Notes under the pieces: generated by a model
What the model saw: only the letters and a program-made list of their open reading frames with translations
Databases searched by the model: none
What the model was told of the DNA's origin: nothing
Translations under genes and position numbers: made by a program
DNA from: Modestobacter versicolor
GTDB lineage: Bacteria; Actinomycetota; Actinomycetes; Mycobacteriales; Geodermatophilaceae
NCBI RefSeq assembly: GCF_014195485.1
Contig: NZ_JACIBU010000001.1
Location: 1,488,001-1,552,000, forward strand
Direction: 5' to 3'
Length of the DNA: 64,000 bases
Shown: in pieces, positions 44,868-54,435 of the stretch
Position numbering within the stretch: the first letter of the stretch is position 1
How the letters are laid out: each line of letters opens with the position of its first letter

Positions 44868-47800
44868 TCAGGGCTCCTCGGTGCGGCCGTAGAAGACGTG
44901 CTCGACGACGCTGCGGGCGTGCCGGGTGACCCGCCGGTAGTCGTCGAGGAACTGCCCGGCGTCGACGTCGGCGCCGTAGCCGCACGCCCGGGCGACGCCG
45001 TTGAGCTCCAGGCCCTGCCGGGGCAGCTGGTCGCCGGGGCGGCCGCGGACCAGGAACACCGCGTTGCGCGCCCGGCTGGCCAGCTCCCACGACGCCTGCA
45101 GGGCGCCGACCTGCTCGCCGTCCAGCAGGCCGGCGTCGCGCAGCGCGCCGAGCGCGGTGACCGTGGAGGTGACCCGCAGCGCGGGGTGGGCCGCGGCGTG
45201 CTCCAGCTGCAGCAGCTGGACGGTCCACTCCACGTCCGCCAGGCCACCGCGGCCGAGCTTGGTGTGGGTGGCCGGGTCGGCGCCGCGCGGCAGCCGCTCG
45301 CTGTCGACCCGGGCCTTGATCCGGCGGATCTCGGCGACCTGCTCGGAGCTGAGGCCGGCCCCCGGGTAGCGCAGCGGGTCGACCAGCGCGATGAAGTCCC
45401 GGCCGAGGTCCTCGTCGCCGGCGACGGGCTCGGCCCGCAGCAGCGCCTGCACCTCCCAGGTCGACACCCAGCGCTGGTAGTACTCGGCGAACGCGGACAG
45501 GCTGCGCGACAGCGCCCCCTGCCGGCCCTCGGGGCGCAGGTTGGCGTCGACCTCGAACGCCGGGTCGGGCGCCGGCGCGCCCAGCAGCCGGCGCAGCGCG
45601 TGGGCGACCGCGTTGGCGGCCTGCGCGGCCTTCCCCTCGTCCCGGCCGGGCCGCACCCGGTGCACGAACAGCACGTCGGCGTCCGAGCCGTAGCCCATCT
45701 CCGCCCCGCCGAGCCGGCCCATCCCGATGACGGCGACGTCCACCGGCACCTCCTCGGCGGTGGTGCCCGAGTCGGCGGCCCAGCTGCGCACCGCGGCGTC
45801 CAGGCCGGCGCGCAGCGTGGCGACCGCGACGTCGTGCAGCGCCCGGCCCACCCGCAGCACGTCGAGCCGGCCGAGCAGGTCGGCGCAGGCGATCCGGAGC
45901 AGCTCCTGCCGGCGCAGCGAGCGCAGCACCTGGACGCCGGCCGTGGCGTCACCGGCCCGGGCCACGGCCTGCCGCCAGGCGGAGGTCAGCGCGTCGGCGC
46001 TGCGCGGCTCGAGCTCGGCGTCGTCGGCCAGGATCCGCATCGCCTCCGGGGTGCGGGTGAGCAGCCCGGCGACGTACTGGCTGGAGCCGAGCAGCACGGC
46101 CAGCCGCTCGGCGGCCTGCCCCTCGTCGCGCAGCAGCCGGAGGAACCACTGGTCGTTGCCGAGCGCCTCGCTCACCCGCCGGTAGGCCAGCAGGCCGGCG
46201 TCGGGGTCGGCGCAGGAGGCGAAGGTCTGCAGCAGCACCGGCAGCAGGTAGCGCTGCATCGACGCCGACCGGCTCAGGCCGCCGGTCAGCGCGGTCATGT
46301 GCCGCAGCGCGCTCTCCGGGTCCGCGAAGCCCAGCGCCCGCAGCCAGGCACCGGCGGCCTTGGGCCCGAGCGCGAGCTGCTCGCCGGGCACCCGGGCCAC
46401 CGAGGACAGCAGCGGTGCGTAGAAGAGCTTCTCGTGCAGCCGGCGCACCACTCGGGTGTGCAGCGCGAGCTCGGCCTTCAGCACGGCGACCGAGTCGCCG
46501 CGGGAGTCGGGCCGGTAGCCCAGCGAGCGCGCCAGCCAGCGCAGCTGGTCGCCGGCGACCGGCAGCAGGTGCGTGCGCCGCAGCCGGAGCAGCTGCAGGC
46601 GGTGCTCGACGGTGCGCAGGAACCGGTAGGAGGCGACCAGCGTCGAGGCGTCGTCGCGGCTGATGTAGCCGCCCGCCCCCAGCACGGTCAGCGCCGGGAT
46701 GGTGCCGCCGACCCGCAGCGAGACGTCGGCCCGGCCGTGCACCAGCTGCAGCAGCTGGACGCTGAACTCGACGTCGCGCAGCCCGCCGCGGCCGAGCTTG
46801 AGCTCGCGGTCGACCTGCGCGGCCGGGATGTTCTGCTCGACCCGGCGGCGCATCGCCTGGATCTCGGCGACGAAGCCGGGCCGGTCACCGGCCTTCCACA
46901 CCAGCGGCCAGAGCGCGTCGACGTACTCCCGGCCCAGCGCCGGGTCCCCGGCCACCGGGCGCATCTTCAGCAGCGCCTGGAACTCCCAGGTGCTGGCCCA
47001 CTGCTCGTAGTAGGCGCTCATGCCGGCGACCGTGCGCACCAGGACCCCGGCCTTGCCCTCCGGGCGCAGCGCCGCGTCGACCTCCCAGGCGGCCTGGTGG
47101 CAGATCCGCATCAGCGCGCCGGCCACCCGGGTGGCGCTGCCCAGGGCCGCCGCGTCGTCGGCGCCGGACTCGACCGGCTCGGCCACGAAGACCACGTCGA
47201 CGTCGCTGACGTAGTTGAGCTCCCGGCCCCCGGTCTTGCCCAGCGCGATGACCGCCAGCCGGCAGGGCACCGCGTCGGCCGGCTGCTCGGCCACGGCCAG
47301 GGCCAGCCCGGCGGTGAGCACCGCGCCGGCGATGTCGGCCAGCTCGCCGGCCACCTCGTCGGCGGGCAGCCCGTCGCCGAGGTCCCGGCCGGCCAGCGAC
47401 AGGATGGCGCGCAGGTAGGCGTGCTTGAGGTCGCGCACCCGGCTGGCGTCGGCGTCCGGGGCCGCGGTGCCCAGCCGCACGCCCCACGGCGGGTCACCGG
47501 GGTCGGCGCCGACGGCGAAGAGCATCTGCTCCTCGAGCTCCTGCGGGCCCGGCCGGGTGCTGCGGTCCTCGGTGTCCAGCACCACCCAGTCGGCCGGGTG
47601 CGCGGCCAGGTGGTCGGCGAGCCCCGCGGAGGCCCCGAGCACGGCCAGCAGCCGGGACCGCACGGTCGCCGAGCCCCGCAGCCGGGCGAGCAGCCCGGCG
47701 GCCAGGCCGCCGTCGGGGTCGGTGCCGTCCAGCGCCTCGACCAGCCGGGCCAGCGAGCGGAGCGCGAGGTCCGGGTCGCCGGTGCGGGCCAGCGCGGAGA

Positions 47801-47978
47801 TGACCGGCGCGGCCTCGGGGTCGGCCGGCTCGTTGCGCTCCAGGTCCCACAGCCCCAGCGCCGGGTCGCTGAGCAGCCGGGCGGCCCGGGCGCCGTCCTC
47901 GAAGCCGAACCGGACCAGCCGGACGACGGCCCGGCGGGGGACGTCGTCGTCGGGGACGGTGCCGGGCGCGATCGCCAC
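44868..47978 (-). CDS. glnE: Glutamine synthetase adenylyltransferase/deadenylylase
   Basis: This 1036-residue bifunctional enzyme adds or removes AMP at the regulatory Tyr of GlnA. It has two nucleotidyltransferase halves: the N-terminal half with ELNYVSDVDVVFVAEP and the C-terminal half with EMGYGSDADVLFVHRV; each is followed by a RPEGKAG/RPEGRQG motif and a helical regulatory part (KLGRGGLRDVEFSVQLLQL, KLGRGGLADVEWTVQLLQL). It starts with GTG 47978 right after the amidotransferase stop (TGACCGTG). GlnE is essential in M. tuberculosis. Target: the GlnA at 27809-29242. Confidence 0.95.
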   Translation of the reverse strand: MAIAPGTVPDDDVPRRAVVRLVRFGFEDGARAARLLSDPALGLWDLERNEPADPEAAPVISALARTGDPDLALRSLARLVEALDGTDPDGGLAAGLLARLRGSATVRSRLLAVLGASAGLADHLAAHPADWVVLDTEDRSTRPGPQELEEQMLFAVGADPGDPPWGVRLGTAAPDADASRVRDLKHAYLRAILSLAGRDLGDGLPADEVAGELADIAGAVLTAGLALAVAEQPADAVPCRLAVIALGKTGGRELNYVSDVDVVFVAEPVESGADDAAALGSATRVAGALMRICHQAAWEVDAALRPEGKAGVLVRTVAGMSAYYEQWASTWEFQALLKMRPVAGDPALGREYVDALWPLVWKAGDRPGFVAEIQAMRRRVEQNIPAAQVDRELKLGRGGLRDVEFSVQLLQLVHGRADVSLRVGGTIPALTVLGAGGYISRDDASTLVASYRFLRTVEHRLQLLRLRRTHLLPVAGDQLRWLARSLGYRPDSRGDSVAVLKAELALHTRVVRRLHEKLFYAPLLSSVARVPGEQLALGPKAAGAWLRALGFADPESALRHMTALTGGLSRSASMQRYLLPVLLQTFASCADPDAGLLAYRRVSEALGNDQWFLRLLRDEGQAAERLAVLLGSSQYVAGLLTRTPEAMRILADDAELEPRSADALTSAWRQAVARAGDATAGVQVLRSLRRQELLRIACADLLGRLDVLRVGRALHDVAVATLRAGLDAAVRSWAADSGTTAEEVPVDVAVIGMGRLGGAEMGYGSDADVLFVHRVRPGRDEGKAAQAANAVAHALRRLLGAPAPDPAFEVDANLRPEGRQGALSRSLSAFAEYYQRWVSTWEVQALLRAEPVAGDEDLGRDFIALVDPLRYPGAGLSSEQVAEIRRIKARVDSERLPRGADPATHTKLGRGGLADVEWTVQLLQLEHAAAHPALRVTSTVTALGALRDAGLLDGEQVGALQASWELASRARNAVFLVRGRPGDQLPRQGLELNGVARACGYGADVDAGQFLDDYRRVTRHARSVVEHVFYGRTEEP

Positions 47979-47980
47979 GG

Positions 47981-48727
47981 TCAGCCGCCGGACGCCGGGT
48001 GCCCGCTGTGCGCCCGCGCGCGGACCAGGTCGGCGAACCGGCCGGCGAACGGCGCCCAGACCTCGGCGAGGTCGGGGTGCACGGCGGCCGCGCGGGCGCA
48101 GATGGTCTCGACGTCCAGGCCGCTGCTGCCCACCCCGGCCGGGTCGTGCTCGGCCCACTGCCGGACCAGCGCCTCGTCGGTCTCGATGTGGAACTGCAGG
48201 CCGTAGACGTGCTCGCCGACCCGGTAGGCCTGGTTGTCGTAGCGCGGGTTGCTGGCCAGCAGCGTCGCGCCGGCCGGCAGCCGGTCGATCTCGTCGTGGT
48301 GCCACTCCAGGACGTCGGGCGAGAGCGGCAGCGGGCCGAACAGAGGGTCGGCGTCGGCCGCGTCCCGCTTGGCCACCAGGGTGGCCCCGACCTCCGGACC
48401 GTCCGCCCCCACCCGGGTGCTGCCGCCGCCGACCTGGGCCAGCAGCTGGGCACCGAGGCAGACCGCCAGCGTCGGGACGTCGGCGGCCACGGCCTGGCCG
48501 AGCAGGTGCCGCACCCCGACCAGCTCCGGGGAGGTCTCCTCGTCGTCCAGCGAGGACTGCGGCCCGCCGAGCACCAGCAGCCCGTCGTGCCCGGTGAGGT
48601 CCTCGGGCAGCGGGTCGCCGGCGGACAGCCGCCGCTCGTCGAGCTCCAGCCCCGCGTCGCGGAGCCACTGGCCCAGCCGGGTGGGCGGGTCGGTGTCGGA
48701 GGGGACGACGACGAGCAGGCGGGTCAC
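47981..48727 (-). CDS. Class I glutamine amidotransferase-like protein
   Basis: A 248-residue stand-alone amidotransferase domain. Nucleophile Cys in TLAVCLGAQLLAQ, with catalytic His in LQFHIETDEAL. It resembles the GMP-synthase glutaminase-like type 1 domain proteins (N-terminal VVPSDTDPPTRLGQWL, GLLVLGGPQSSLDDE); the amidated partner is unknown. It precedes glnE with a 2-base gap, in one operon. GTG 48727 is preferred: TAGCCT lies 7 bases upstream on the minus strand, a leaderless promoter. Confidence 0.87.
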   Translation of the reverse strand: MTRLLVVVPSDTDPPTRLGQWLRDAGLELDERRLSAGDPLPEDLTGHDGLLVLGGPQSSLDDEETSPELVGVRHLLGQAVAADVPTLAVCLGAQLLAQVGGGSTRVGADGPEVGATLVAKRDAADADPLFGPLPLSPDVLEWHHDEIDRLPAGATLLASNPRYDNQAYRVGEHVYGLQFHIETDEALVRQWAEHDPAGVGSSGLDVETICARAAAVHPDLAEVWAPFAGRFADLVRARAHSGHPASGG

Positions 48728-48761
48728 GCAGATGAGGCTAGTTCCCCGCCCCCCGGCGCAG

Positions 48762-48843
48762 ACATGGCCATCTCCGCGGGCCATCGGGCACCGGAGATGG
48801 CCATGTTCGGGGCCGGTCGAGACCCGGAGATGGCCATCTCCGG
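48762..48843. repeat. Three palindromic units with exact 33-bp period
   Basis: The core ATGGCCAT occurs at 48764, 48797 and 48830, exactly 33 bases apart, flanked by GGAG/CTCC arms (complete in the third unit, CCGGAGATGGCCATCTCCGG). Spacer bases are only partly alike. It fills the gap between glnA2 and the amidotransferase gene. Confidence 0.85.
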
Positions 48844-48857
48844 GCGAGGGGGTCCTC

Positions 48858-50207
48858 TTACAGGCCGGGGAGGTAGCGCTTCAGCTCGAAGGGCGTGACG
48901 TTCTGCCGGTAGGAGTTGAACTCCTCCCACTTGTTGCGCAGGAAGAAGTCGAACACGTGCTCGCCGAGGGTCTCGGCGACCAGCTCGCTGCCCTGCATCG
49001 CGGTCAGCGCCTCGCCCAGGGAGACCGGCAGGTCCTCGTAGCCGGCGGCGCGCCGCTCGGTGTCGGTGAGCGACCAGACGTCGTCCTCGGCCTCCGGCGG
49101 GAGGTCGTAGCCCTTCTCGATGCCGCGCAGCCCGGCCGCGAGCAGCACCGCGAAGGTCAGGTAGGGGTTGCACGCGGAGTCCGGCGAGCGGACCTCGACC
49201 CGCGCGGAGTTGCCCTTGTTCGGCTTGTAGGAGGGCAGCCGCACCAGCGCCGAGCGGTTGGCCCGGCCCCAGGTCGCCGCGGTCGGGGCCTCGGTGCCGG
49301 CCAGCAGCCGGCGGTAGGAGTTGACCGTCTGGTTGGTGACCGCGGTCATCTCCCGGGCGTGCACCAGCAGGCCGGCGATGAACTGCTTGCCGGTGGTGGA
49401 CAGCCGCATCGGGTCGGCCGGGTCGTGGAAGGCGTTGCGGTCGCCCTCGAACAGCGACACGTGCGTGTGCATCGCCGAGCCGGCCAGCTCGGTGAACGGC
49501 TTGGGCATGAAGGTGGCGTGCACCCCCTGGGCCAGCGCCACCTCCCGGACGACGTGCCGCAGCGTCATGATGTTGTCGGCCATCGACAGGGCGTCGGCGT
49601 AGCGCAGGTCGATCTCCTGCTGGCCGGGGGCGACCTCGTGGTGGCTGAACTCCACCGAGATGCCCATCGCCTCCAGCGCGAAGACGGCCTCGCGGCGGAA
49701 GTCGTGCGCCACGTTGTGGGTCGACAGGTCGAAGTAGCCGCCGGTGTCGGCCGGCTCGGGCGGGCTGCCGTCGCTGGGCAGGTCCTTGAGCAGGAAGAAC
49801 TCGACCTCGGGGTGGGTGTAGAAGGTGAAGCCCATGTCGGCGGCCTTGGCCAGCGCCCGGCGCAGCACGTGCCGCGGGTCGGCCCAGGCCGGCGAGCCGT
49901 CGGGCAGCGTGATGTCGCAGAACATCCGCGCCGTGTCGCTGGGCTGGCCCTTCGTCGCCGGCATCACCTGGAAGGTGCCCGGGTCGGGCTTGGCCAGCAT
50001 GTCGGACTCGTAGACCCGGGCGAAGCCCTCGATCGCCGAGCCGTCGAAGCCGATGCCCTCGGCGAAGGCGGCCTCGATCTCGGCCGGGGCGACCGCCACC
50101 GCCTTCAGGTACCCCGAGACGTCGGTGAACCACAGCCGCACGAAGCGGATGTCGCGCTCCTCCAGGGTGCGCAGGACGAACTCCTGCTGACGGTCCATGC
50201 TGGGCAT
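48858..50207 (-). CDS. glnA2: Glutamine synthetase GlnA2-type
   Basis: A 449-residue type I glutamine synthetase homologous to mycobacterial GlnA2. Seen: the N-terminal RFVRLWFTDVSGYLK, GIGFDGSAIEGFARV, YTHPEVEFFLL metal motif, SAMHTHVSLFEGDRN, and WGRANRSALVRLP. It lacks the GlnA1-type adenylylation loop (no DLYELPPEE). In mycobacteria GlnA2 is dispensable and lies beside glnE, as here. ATG 50207 follows CGGAGA. The role may be glutamine or gamma-glutamyl synthesis. Confidence 0.93.
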   Translation of the reverse strand: MPSMDRQQEFVLRTLEERDIRFVRLWFTDVSGYLKAVAVAPAEIEAAFAEGIGFDGSAIEGFARVYESDMLAKPDPGTFQVMPATKGQPSDTARMFCDITLPDGSPAWADPRHVLRRALAKAADMGFTFYTHPEVEFFLLKDLPSDGSPPEPADTGGYFDLSTHNVAHDFRREAVFALEAMGISVEFSHHEVAPGQQEIDLRYADALSMADNIMTLRHVVREVALAQGVHATFMPKPFTELAGSAMHTHVSLFEGDRNAFHDPADPMRLSTTGKQFIAGLLVHAREMTAVTNQTVNSYRRLLAGTEAPTAATWGRANRSALVRLPSYKPNKGNSARVEVRSPDSACNPYLTFAVLLAAGLRGIEKGYDLPPEAEDDVWSLTDTERRAAGYEDLPVSLGEALTAMQGSELVAETLGEHVFDFFLRNKWEEFNSYRQNVTPFELKRYLPGL

Positions 50208-50315
50208 CGTCGTCTCCGGGCATGTCGGGGTTGTTACGGCGGCGGTGGTGCGGCACCCCCAGCCTGCCTCCTCGGGGTGGCGCCGCGCACCAGGCCCCCG
50301 GGGGTGTCGCCCAGG

Positions 50316-51530
50316 TCAGCTCGCCGGGGGCACCAGCGCGGACCCGGCCTGCCACTGGTCCCAGCTGGCGTTCCAGTCGCCGTAGCCGTCCCAGACCTCC
50401 AGCGCCGGGCCGGCGTTGGCCACCTCGACGACGTCGCCGCGGCCGAAGTTGTCGTAGAACCAGCCGGCGTTCGCGGTCGAGACGTTCAGGCAGCCGTGGG
50501 AGACGTTGCGCCGCCCCTGGTCGCCGACCGACCAGGGCGCGGCGTGCACGAAGATGCCCGAGTTCGACAGCCGGGAGGCGTACTCGACCGGGGTCTCGTA
50601 GCCGCCGGGGGCGTCGAGCGGGACGCCGTAGCTCGCCGAGCGCATCGTGTAGTTGCGCGACTGCTGCATGACCACGTACGTGCCGGTCGGCGTTGGGCTG
50701 CCGCTCTTGCCCAGCGAGGTGGGCATCTCCTTGACCAGCTGGTCGTCGACGTAGAGCCGCAGCACCCGCTCGGTGGCGTCGACGACGGCGACCTTCTTGG
50801 CGCCGACATCGAACTCGACGTGCTCGCTGCGCTGACCGCGGATGCCCGCGCCGACGTCCAGGCCGTACACGTCGACGTCGACCGCGACGTGGGTGTGGGC
50901 CGGCCAGTACTGCTGCGGGCGGTAGTGCACGGTGCGGTCGGACAGCCACGACCAGGAGCCCACGACCGGCGGGGTCGTCGTCACGTGCAGCTGCCGCTCG
51001 ACCGCGGCCCGGTCGGTGACGTCCTCGTCGAAGGTGACAGAGATGGGCTGGCCGACGCCCACCGTGCCGGAGTCGGCGCTGGGGAAGACCGACGCCAGGG
51101 TGAGCGTCCTCGGGCTGACGGTGGTGATGGTGCCACCGGCCTGGGTCGGGGTGCCCTCGGCGTCCACCGCGGTCGCCGCGACCGTGTAGGTGGTGCCGTA
51201 GGCGAGCTCGGCCGAGGCCGTCCACGTCGCCGCACCGGCGTCCAGCGCACCGGGCAGCGCCGCTCCGTCCTCGTCGGTCACGGTGACCGCGGTCAGCGTC
51301 CCGTTGCCCGCGTTGACGTGCAGCGGGGTCACCGGCGCGACGTCGACGCTGTCCAGCGGCGGGTCGGTGCTGATGACCGCGGGCTCCACCGGGTCGGGCT
51401 CCTGGGCCGTGCTCGTCGCGGCGGCCGCGGGCTCCGGCGCACCCTCCTCCCCGCTCTGGCAGGCCGGCAGCGCGAGCACGGCGAGAGCGGTCAGGACAGC
51501 GGCGGAGCGGCGGGACCGGGAGCCGGTCAT
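50316..51530 (-). CDS. L,D-transpeptidase lipoprotein
   Basis: This 404-residue secreted enzyme makes 3-3 peptidoglycan cross-links. The signal peptide MTGSRSRRSAAVLTALAVLALPAC has a lipobox PAC (LALPAC). Two Ig-like domains (about 60-245) resemble LdtMt2-type proteins. The YkuD domain has catalytic Cys in SHGCLNV after HAAPW (His). The C-terminal tail contains WDGYGDWNASWDQWQAG. ATG 51530 is preferred over an earlier one (51605) that overlaps nadE. It is divergent from nadE and separated by 66 bases. Confidence 0.93.
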   Translation of the reverse strand: MTGSRSRRSAAVLTALAVLALPACQSGEEGAPEPAAAATSTAQEPDPVEPAVISTDPPLDSVDVAPVTPLHVNAGNGTLTAVTVTDEDGAALPGALDAGAATWTASAELAYGTTYTVAATAVDAEGTPTQAGGTITTVSPRTLTLASVFPSADSGTVGVGQPISVTFDEDVTDRAAVERQLHVTTTPPVVGSWSWLSDRTVHYRPQQYWPAHTHVAVDVDVYGLDVGAGIRGQRSEHVEFDVGAKKVAVVDATERVLRLYVDDQLVKEMPTSLGKSGSPTPTGTYVVMQQSRNYTMRSASYGVPLDAPGGYETPVEYASRLSNSGIFVHAAPWSVGDQGRRNVSHGCLNVSTANAGWFYDNFGRGDVVEVANAGPALEVWDGYGDWNASWDQWQAGSALVPPAS

Positions 51531-51596
51531 GGAGAACCCCAGGGCTTCGAGGAGAACGACATCTCCCGTATCGGCGAGACGAGGCAGGAGTGTGAC

Positions 51597-53495
51597 ATGC
51601 CTCAACCGGCGGACCTGGTCCCCGCCTGGTCACTGACCGGGGACGACGACCAGACTGTGGCCGTGACTGCACCGGTACAGCTACGCGTCGCGCTCGCCCA
51701 GGTCGACACCCGGGTCGGGGACCTGGCGGGCAACGCGGACCTCGTCGTCGACTGGACCCGGCGGGCGGCCGAGGACGCCGCGCACCTGGTCGTCTTCCCG
51801 GAGATGACCCTCACCGGCTACCCCGCCGAGGACCTCGTGCTCCGCGAGTCCTTCGCCCGGGCCAGCGAGCAGGCCCTGGTCGACCTCGCCGGCCGGCTCG
51901 CCGCCGACGGGCTGGGCGGCACCGCCGTCGTCGTGGGCTACCTGGCGCACACCGAGGGCAGCGGTCCGGCCCCGGTCGACCGGGCGCCCACCGACGCCGA
52001 CGACGTCCCCGGCGACGCCAACCCGCGCCGCGGCGCCCCGCGCAACGCCGCCGCCCTGCTGCACGGCGGCGCCGTCGTGGCCCGCTACTACAAGCGCCAC
52101 CTCCCCAACTACGGCGTCTTCGACGAGGCGCGGTACTTCGTGCCCGGCACCGAGCTCCCGGTCGTGCGACTGCACGGCGTCGACGTCGCCCTGACCATCT
52201 GCGAGGACCTCTGGGTGGAGGGCGGCCCCTGCGGCGTCGCCGGCCAGGCCGGGGTCGACCTGGTCGTCTCCCCCAACGCCTCCCCGTACGAGCGGGCCAA
52301 GGACGACCTGCGGCTGCCGCTGGTGCAACGGCGGGCAGCCGAGGCGGGGGCGACCATCGTCTACTGCAACCAGGTGGGCGGTCAGGACGAGCTGGTCTTC
52401 GACGGCGACTCGCTGGCCGTCTCGCCGTCGGGTGAGCTGCTGGCCCGCGCACCGCAGTTCGTCGAGCACCTGCTGACCGTCGACCTGGCGATCGACCCGG
52501 CCACCGTGCCCGAGCGGCGGGAGGGCCGGATCGGCCCGATGACGGTCACCCGGCACCTGGTGTCGGACTCCCCGGTCGCGCCGTTCGAGCCGTGCCCGGG
52601 CACGGTCGTCGAGCCGCTGAGCGACTGCGAGGAGGTCTGGCGGGCGCTGGTGCTGGGCCTGCGCGACTTCATCGACAAGAACGGCATGCCCTCGGTGGTG
52701 CTCGGCATGTCCGGCGGCATCGACTCCGCGCTGGTCGCCGCGCTCGCGGTCGACGCGCTGGGCGCGCACCGGGTGGTCGGCGTCGGGCTGCCGTCGAAGT
52801 ACTCGAGCGAGCACTCGCTGTCCGACGCGGAGGACTCGGCGAAGCGGCTGGGCATGCACTACTCCGTCGTCCCGATCGCGCCGATCGTCGAGGCGTTCGC
52901 CGGGTCGGTCGAGCTGTCCGGGGTGGCGGCGGAGAACCTGCAGGCCCGGGTGCGCGGCACGCTGCTGATGGGGCTGTCCAACCAGCACGGCCACCTGCTG
53001 CTGGCCACCAGCAACAAGAGCGAGGTGGCCGTGGGCTACTCGACGCTCTACGGCGACGCCGCCGGTGGCTTCGCGCCGATCAAGGACGTGCTCAAGACGC
53101 TGGTCTGGGACCTCGCCCGCTGGCGCAACGCCCACGCCCGGGACCGCGGCGAGGTCGAGCCCATCCCGCAGAACTCGATCGACAAGCCGCCCTCGGCGGA
53201 GCTGGCCCCCGGGCAGCAGGACAGCGACTCGCTGCCCAGCTACTCCGAGCTCGACGCCGTCATCACCGACTACGTCGACCGGGACCTCGGGATGGCCGAG
53301 CTGCTCGAGCGCGGGCACGACCCCGAGGTCGTCGCCCGGGTGCTGCGGCTGGTCGACACGGCCGAGTTCAAGCGCCGGCAGTCGGCACCGGGCACCAAGA
53401 TCTCCCTGAAGGCGTTCGGCCGTGACCGGCGGCTGCCGGTCACCAACCGCTGGCGGGAGAGCCTGCCCAGCGTCCGCGAAGGAGCAGCAGGATGA
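51597..53495 (+). CDS. nadE: Glutamine-dependent NAD+ synthase
   Basis: This 632-residue two-domain enzyme makes NAD+ from deamido-NAD+, ATP and glutamine. The N-terminal carbon-nitrogen hydrolase domain has Glu69 ([10 protein letters not shown]), Lys in [10 protein letters not shown], and Cys in LTICEDLW. The C-terminal synthase has the P-loop [14 protein letters not shown] and SSNKSEVA-like [21 protein letters not shown] 51597 follows AGGAG; a start near 51663 (MTAPVQLRV) would remove a non-conserved 22-residue extension. panB overlaps its end by 4 bases. Confidence 0.95.
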   Translation: MPQPADLVPAWSLTGDDDQTVAVTAPVQLRVALAQVDTRVGDLAGNADLVVDWTRRAAEDAAHLVVFPEMTLTGYPAEDLVLRESFARASEQALVDLAGRLAADGLGGTAVVVGYLAHTEGSGPAPVDRAPTDADDVPGDANPRRGAPRNAAALLHGGAVVARYYKRHLPNYGVFDEARYFVPGTELPVVRLHGVDVALTICEDLWVEGGPCGVAGQAGVDLVVSPNASPYERAKDDLRLPLVQRRAAEAGATIVYCNQVGGQDELVFDGDSLAVSPSGELLARAPQFVEHLLTVDLAIDPATVPERREGRIGPMTVTRHLVSDSPVAPFEPCPGTVVEPLSDCEEVWRALVLGLRDFIDKNGMPSVVLGMSGGIDSALVAALAVDALGAHRVVGVGLPSKYSSEHSLSDAEDSAKRLGMHYSVVPIAPIVEAFAGSVELSGVAAENLQARVRGTLLMGLSNQHGHLLLATSNKSEVAVGYSTLYGDAAGGFAPIKDVLKTLVWDLARWRNAHARDRGEVEPIPQNSIDKPPSAELAPGQQDSDSLPSYSELDAVITDYVDRDLGMAELLERGHDPEVVARVLRLVDTAEFKRRQSAPGTKISLKAFGRDRRLPVTNRWRESLPSVREGAAG

Positions 53496-54322
53496 CCGAG
53501 TCGGTGTTGTACGGCGGGGGGTCGACCGCCCGGGTGCGCGTGCACCACCTGCAGCAGGCCAAGGAGCGCGGCGAGAAGTGGGCGATGCTCACCGCCTACG
53601 ACACCTACGCAGCAGGGGTCTTCGAGGAGGCCGGCATCCCGGTGATGCTGGTCGGTGACTCGGCGGGCAACGTCGTCCTCGGCCACAGCTCCACGGTGCC
53701 GGTGACCGTCGAGGACCTGCTGCTGCTCACCAAGGCCGTCACCCGGTCGACGTCCCGCTCGCTGATCGTCGCCGACCTGCCCTTCGGCAGCTACGAGTCC
53801 GGCCCGCAGCAGGCCTTCGAGACCTCGGTGCGGCTGATGAAGGAGGGCGGCGCCCAGGCGGTCAAGCTCGAGGGCGGGGTGCGGGTCGCCCCGCAGATCC
53901 GGCTGCTCACCGAGTCGGGCATCCCGGTGATGGCGCACATCGGCTTCACGCCGCAGAGCGAGCACGCCCTCGGCGGGTTCCGGGTGCAGGGCCGCGGGGC
54001 GGGTGCCGAGCAGCTGCTCGCCGACGCGCACGCCGTGCAGGACGCCGGGGCCTTCGCCGTGGTGATGGAGATGGTGCCCGCCGAGATCGCCGGTCAGGTC
54101 ACCAAGGAGCTGGCCATCCCGACCATCGGCATCGGCGCCGGCCCGGACTGCGACGCCCAGGTGCTCGTCTGGCCGGACATGGCCGGGATGACCGCCGGGC
54201 GGGTGCCGAAGTTCGTGAAGCGGTACGCCGACCTGCGCGGTGAGCTGCTGCGCGCGGCCCAGGAGTACGCCACCGAGGTCCGCGAGGGTGTCTTCCCCGG
54301 CCCCGAGCACTCCTTCGACTGA
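53492..54322 (+). CDS. panB: 3-methyl-2-oxobutanoate hydroxymethyltransferase
   Basis: First step of pantothenate synthesis: ketoisovalerate + methylene-THF to ketopantoate. The 276 residues show the Mg-binding [47 protein letters not shown], and the Glu in [26 protein letters not shown] overlaps the nadE stop (ATGA), so the two cofactor genes are cotranslated. panC and panD are not nearby. Methylene-THF, its one-carbon donor, is a product of the GcvT reaction. Confidence 0.95.
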   Translation: MTESVLYGGGSTARVRVHHLQQAKERGEKWAMLTAYDTYAAGVFEEAGIPVMLVGDSAGNVVLGHSSTVPVTVEDLLLLTKAVTRSTSRSLIVADLPFGSYESGPQQAFETSVRLMKEGGAQAVKLEGGVRVAPQIRLLTESGIPVMAHIGFTPQSEHALGGFRVQGRGAGAEQLLADAHAVQDAGAFAVVMEMVPAEIAGQVTKELAIPTIGIGAGPDCDAQVLVWPDMAGMTAGRVPKFVKRYADLRGELLRAAQEYATEVREGVFPGPEHSFD

Positions 54323-54354
54323 CGCCCTCCGGACGTCACCGCGGCCAGGAGCCT

Positions 54355-54413
54355 CGAAGGACCCCCTGCCCCCCACCACTCGCGAGCTCGCGGCGGGCCC
54401 CTGCAGGGGGCCG
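54355..54413 (+). repeat. Copy 2 of the dispersed ~60-bp element
   Basis: Begins CGAAGGACCCC 32 bases after the panB stop, contains the palindrome CTCGCGAG and the hairpin CCCCTGCAGGGG. Convergent to the npdG stop at 54436. Confidence 0.8.
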
Positions 54414-54435
54414 GGCGACCTACGGTCGCGTCACC

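Noticed and set aside
44898..48206. 1102-codon plus-strand frame opposite glnE
   Set aside because: Shadow of glnE; composition is Gly/Arg/Val/Leu/Gln-rich without any motif, whereas the minus strand carries both GlnE catalytic motifs.
48762..48843. CRISPR array
   Set aside because: Three units at a 33-bp period could suggest one, but the repeat is a short palindrome, spacers are partly alike, and no cas genes are near.
50221..50260. GlnR-like half site before glnA2
   Set aside because: On the minus strand GTAAC-N6-GACAT is seen, but there is no second pair at 11-base steps, unlike the glnA operator. Too weak to report as a site.
51597..51662. Sigma-type hairpin or separate peptide at the nadE N-terminus
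   Set aside because: The 22-residue extension has a normal ribosome site (AGGAG) and is in frame with nadE; an alternative start is the only uncertainty.
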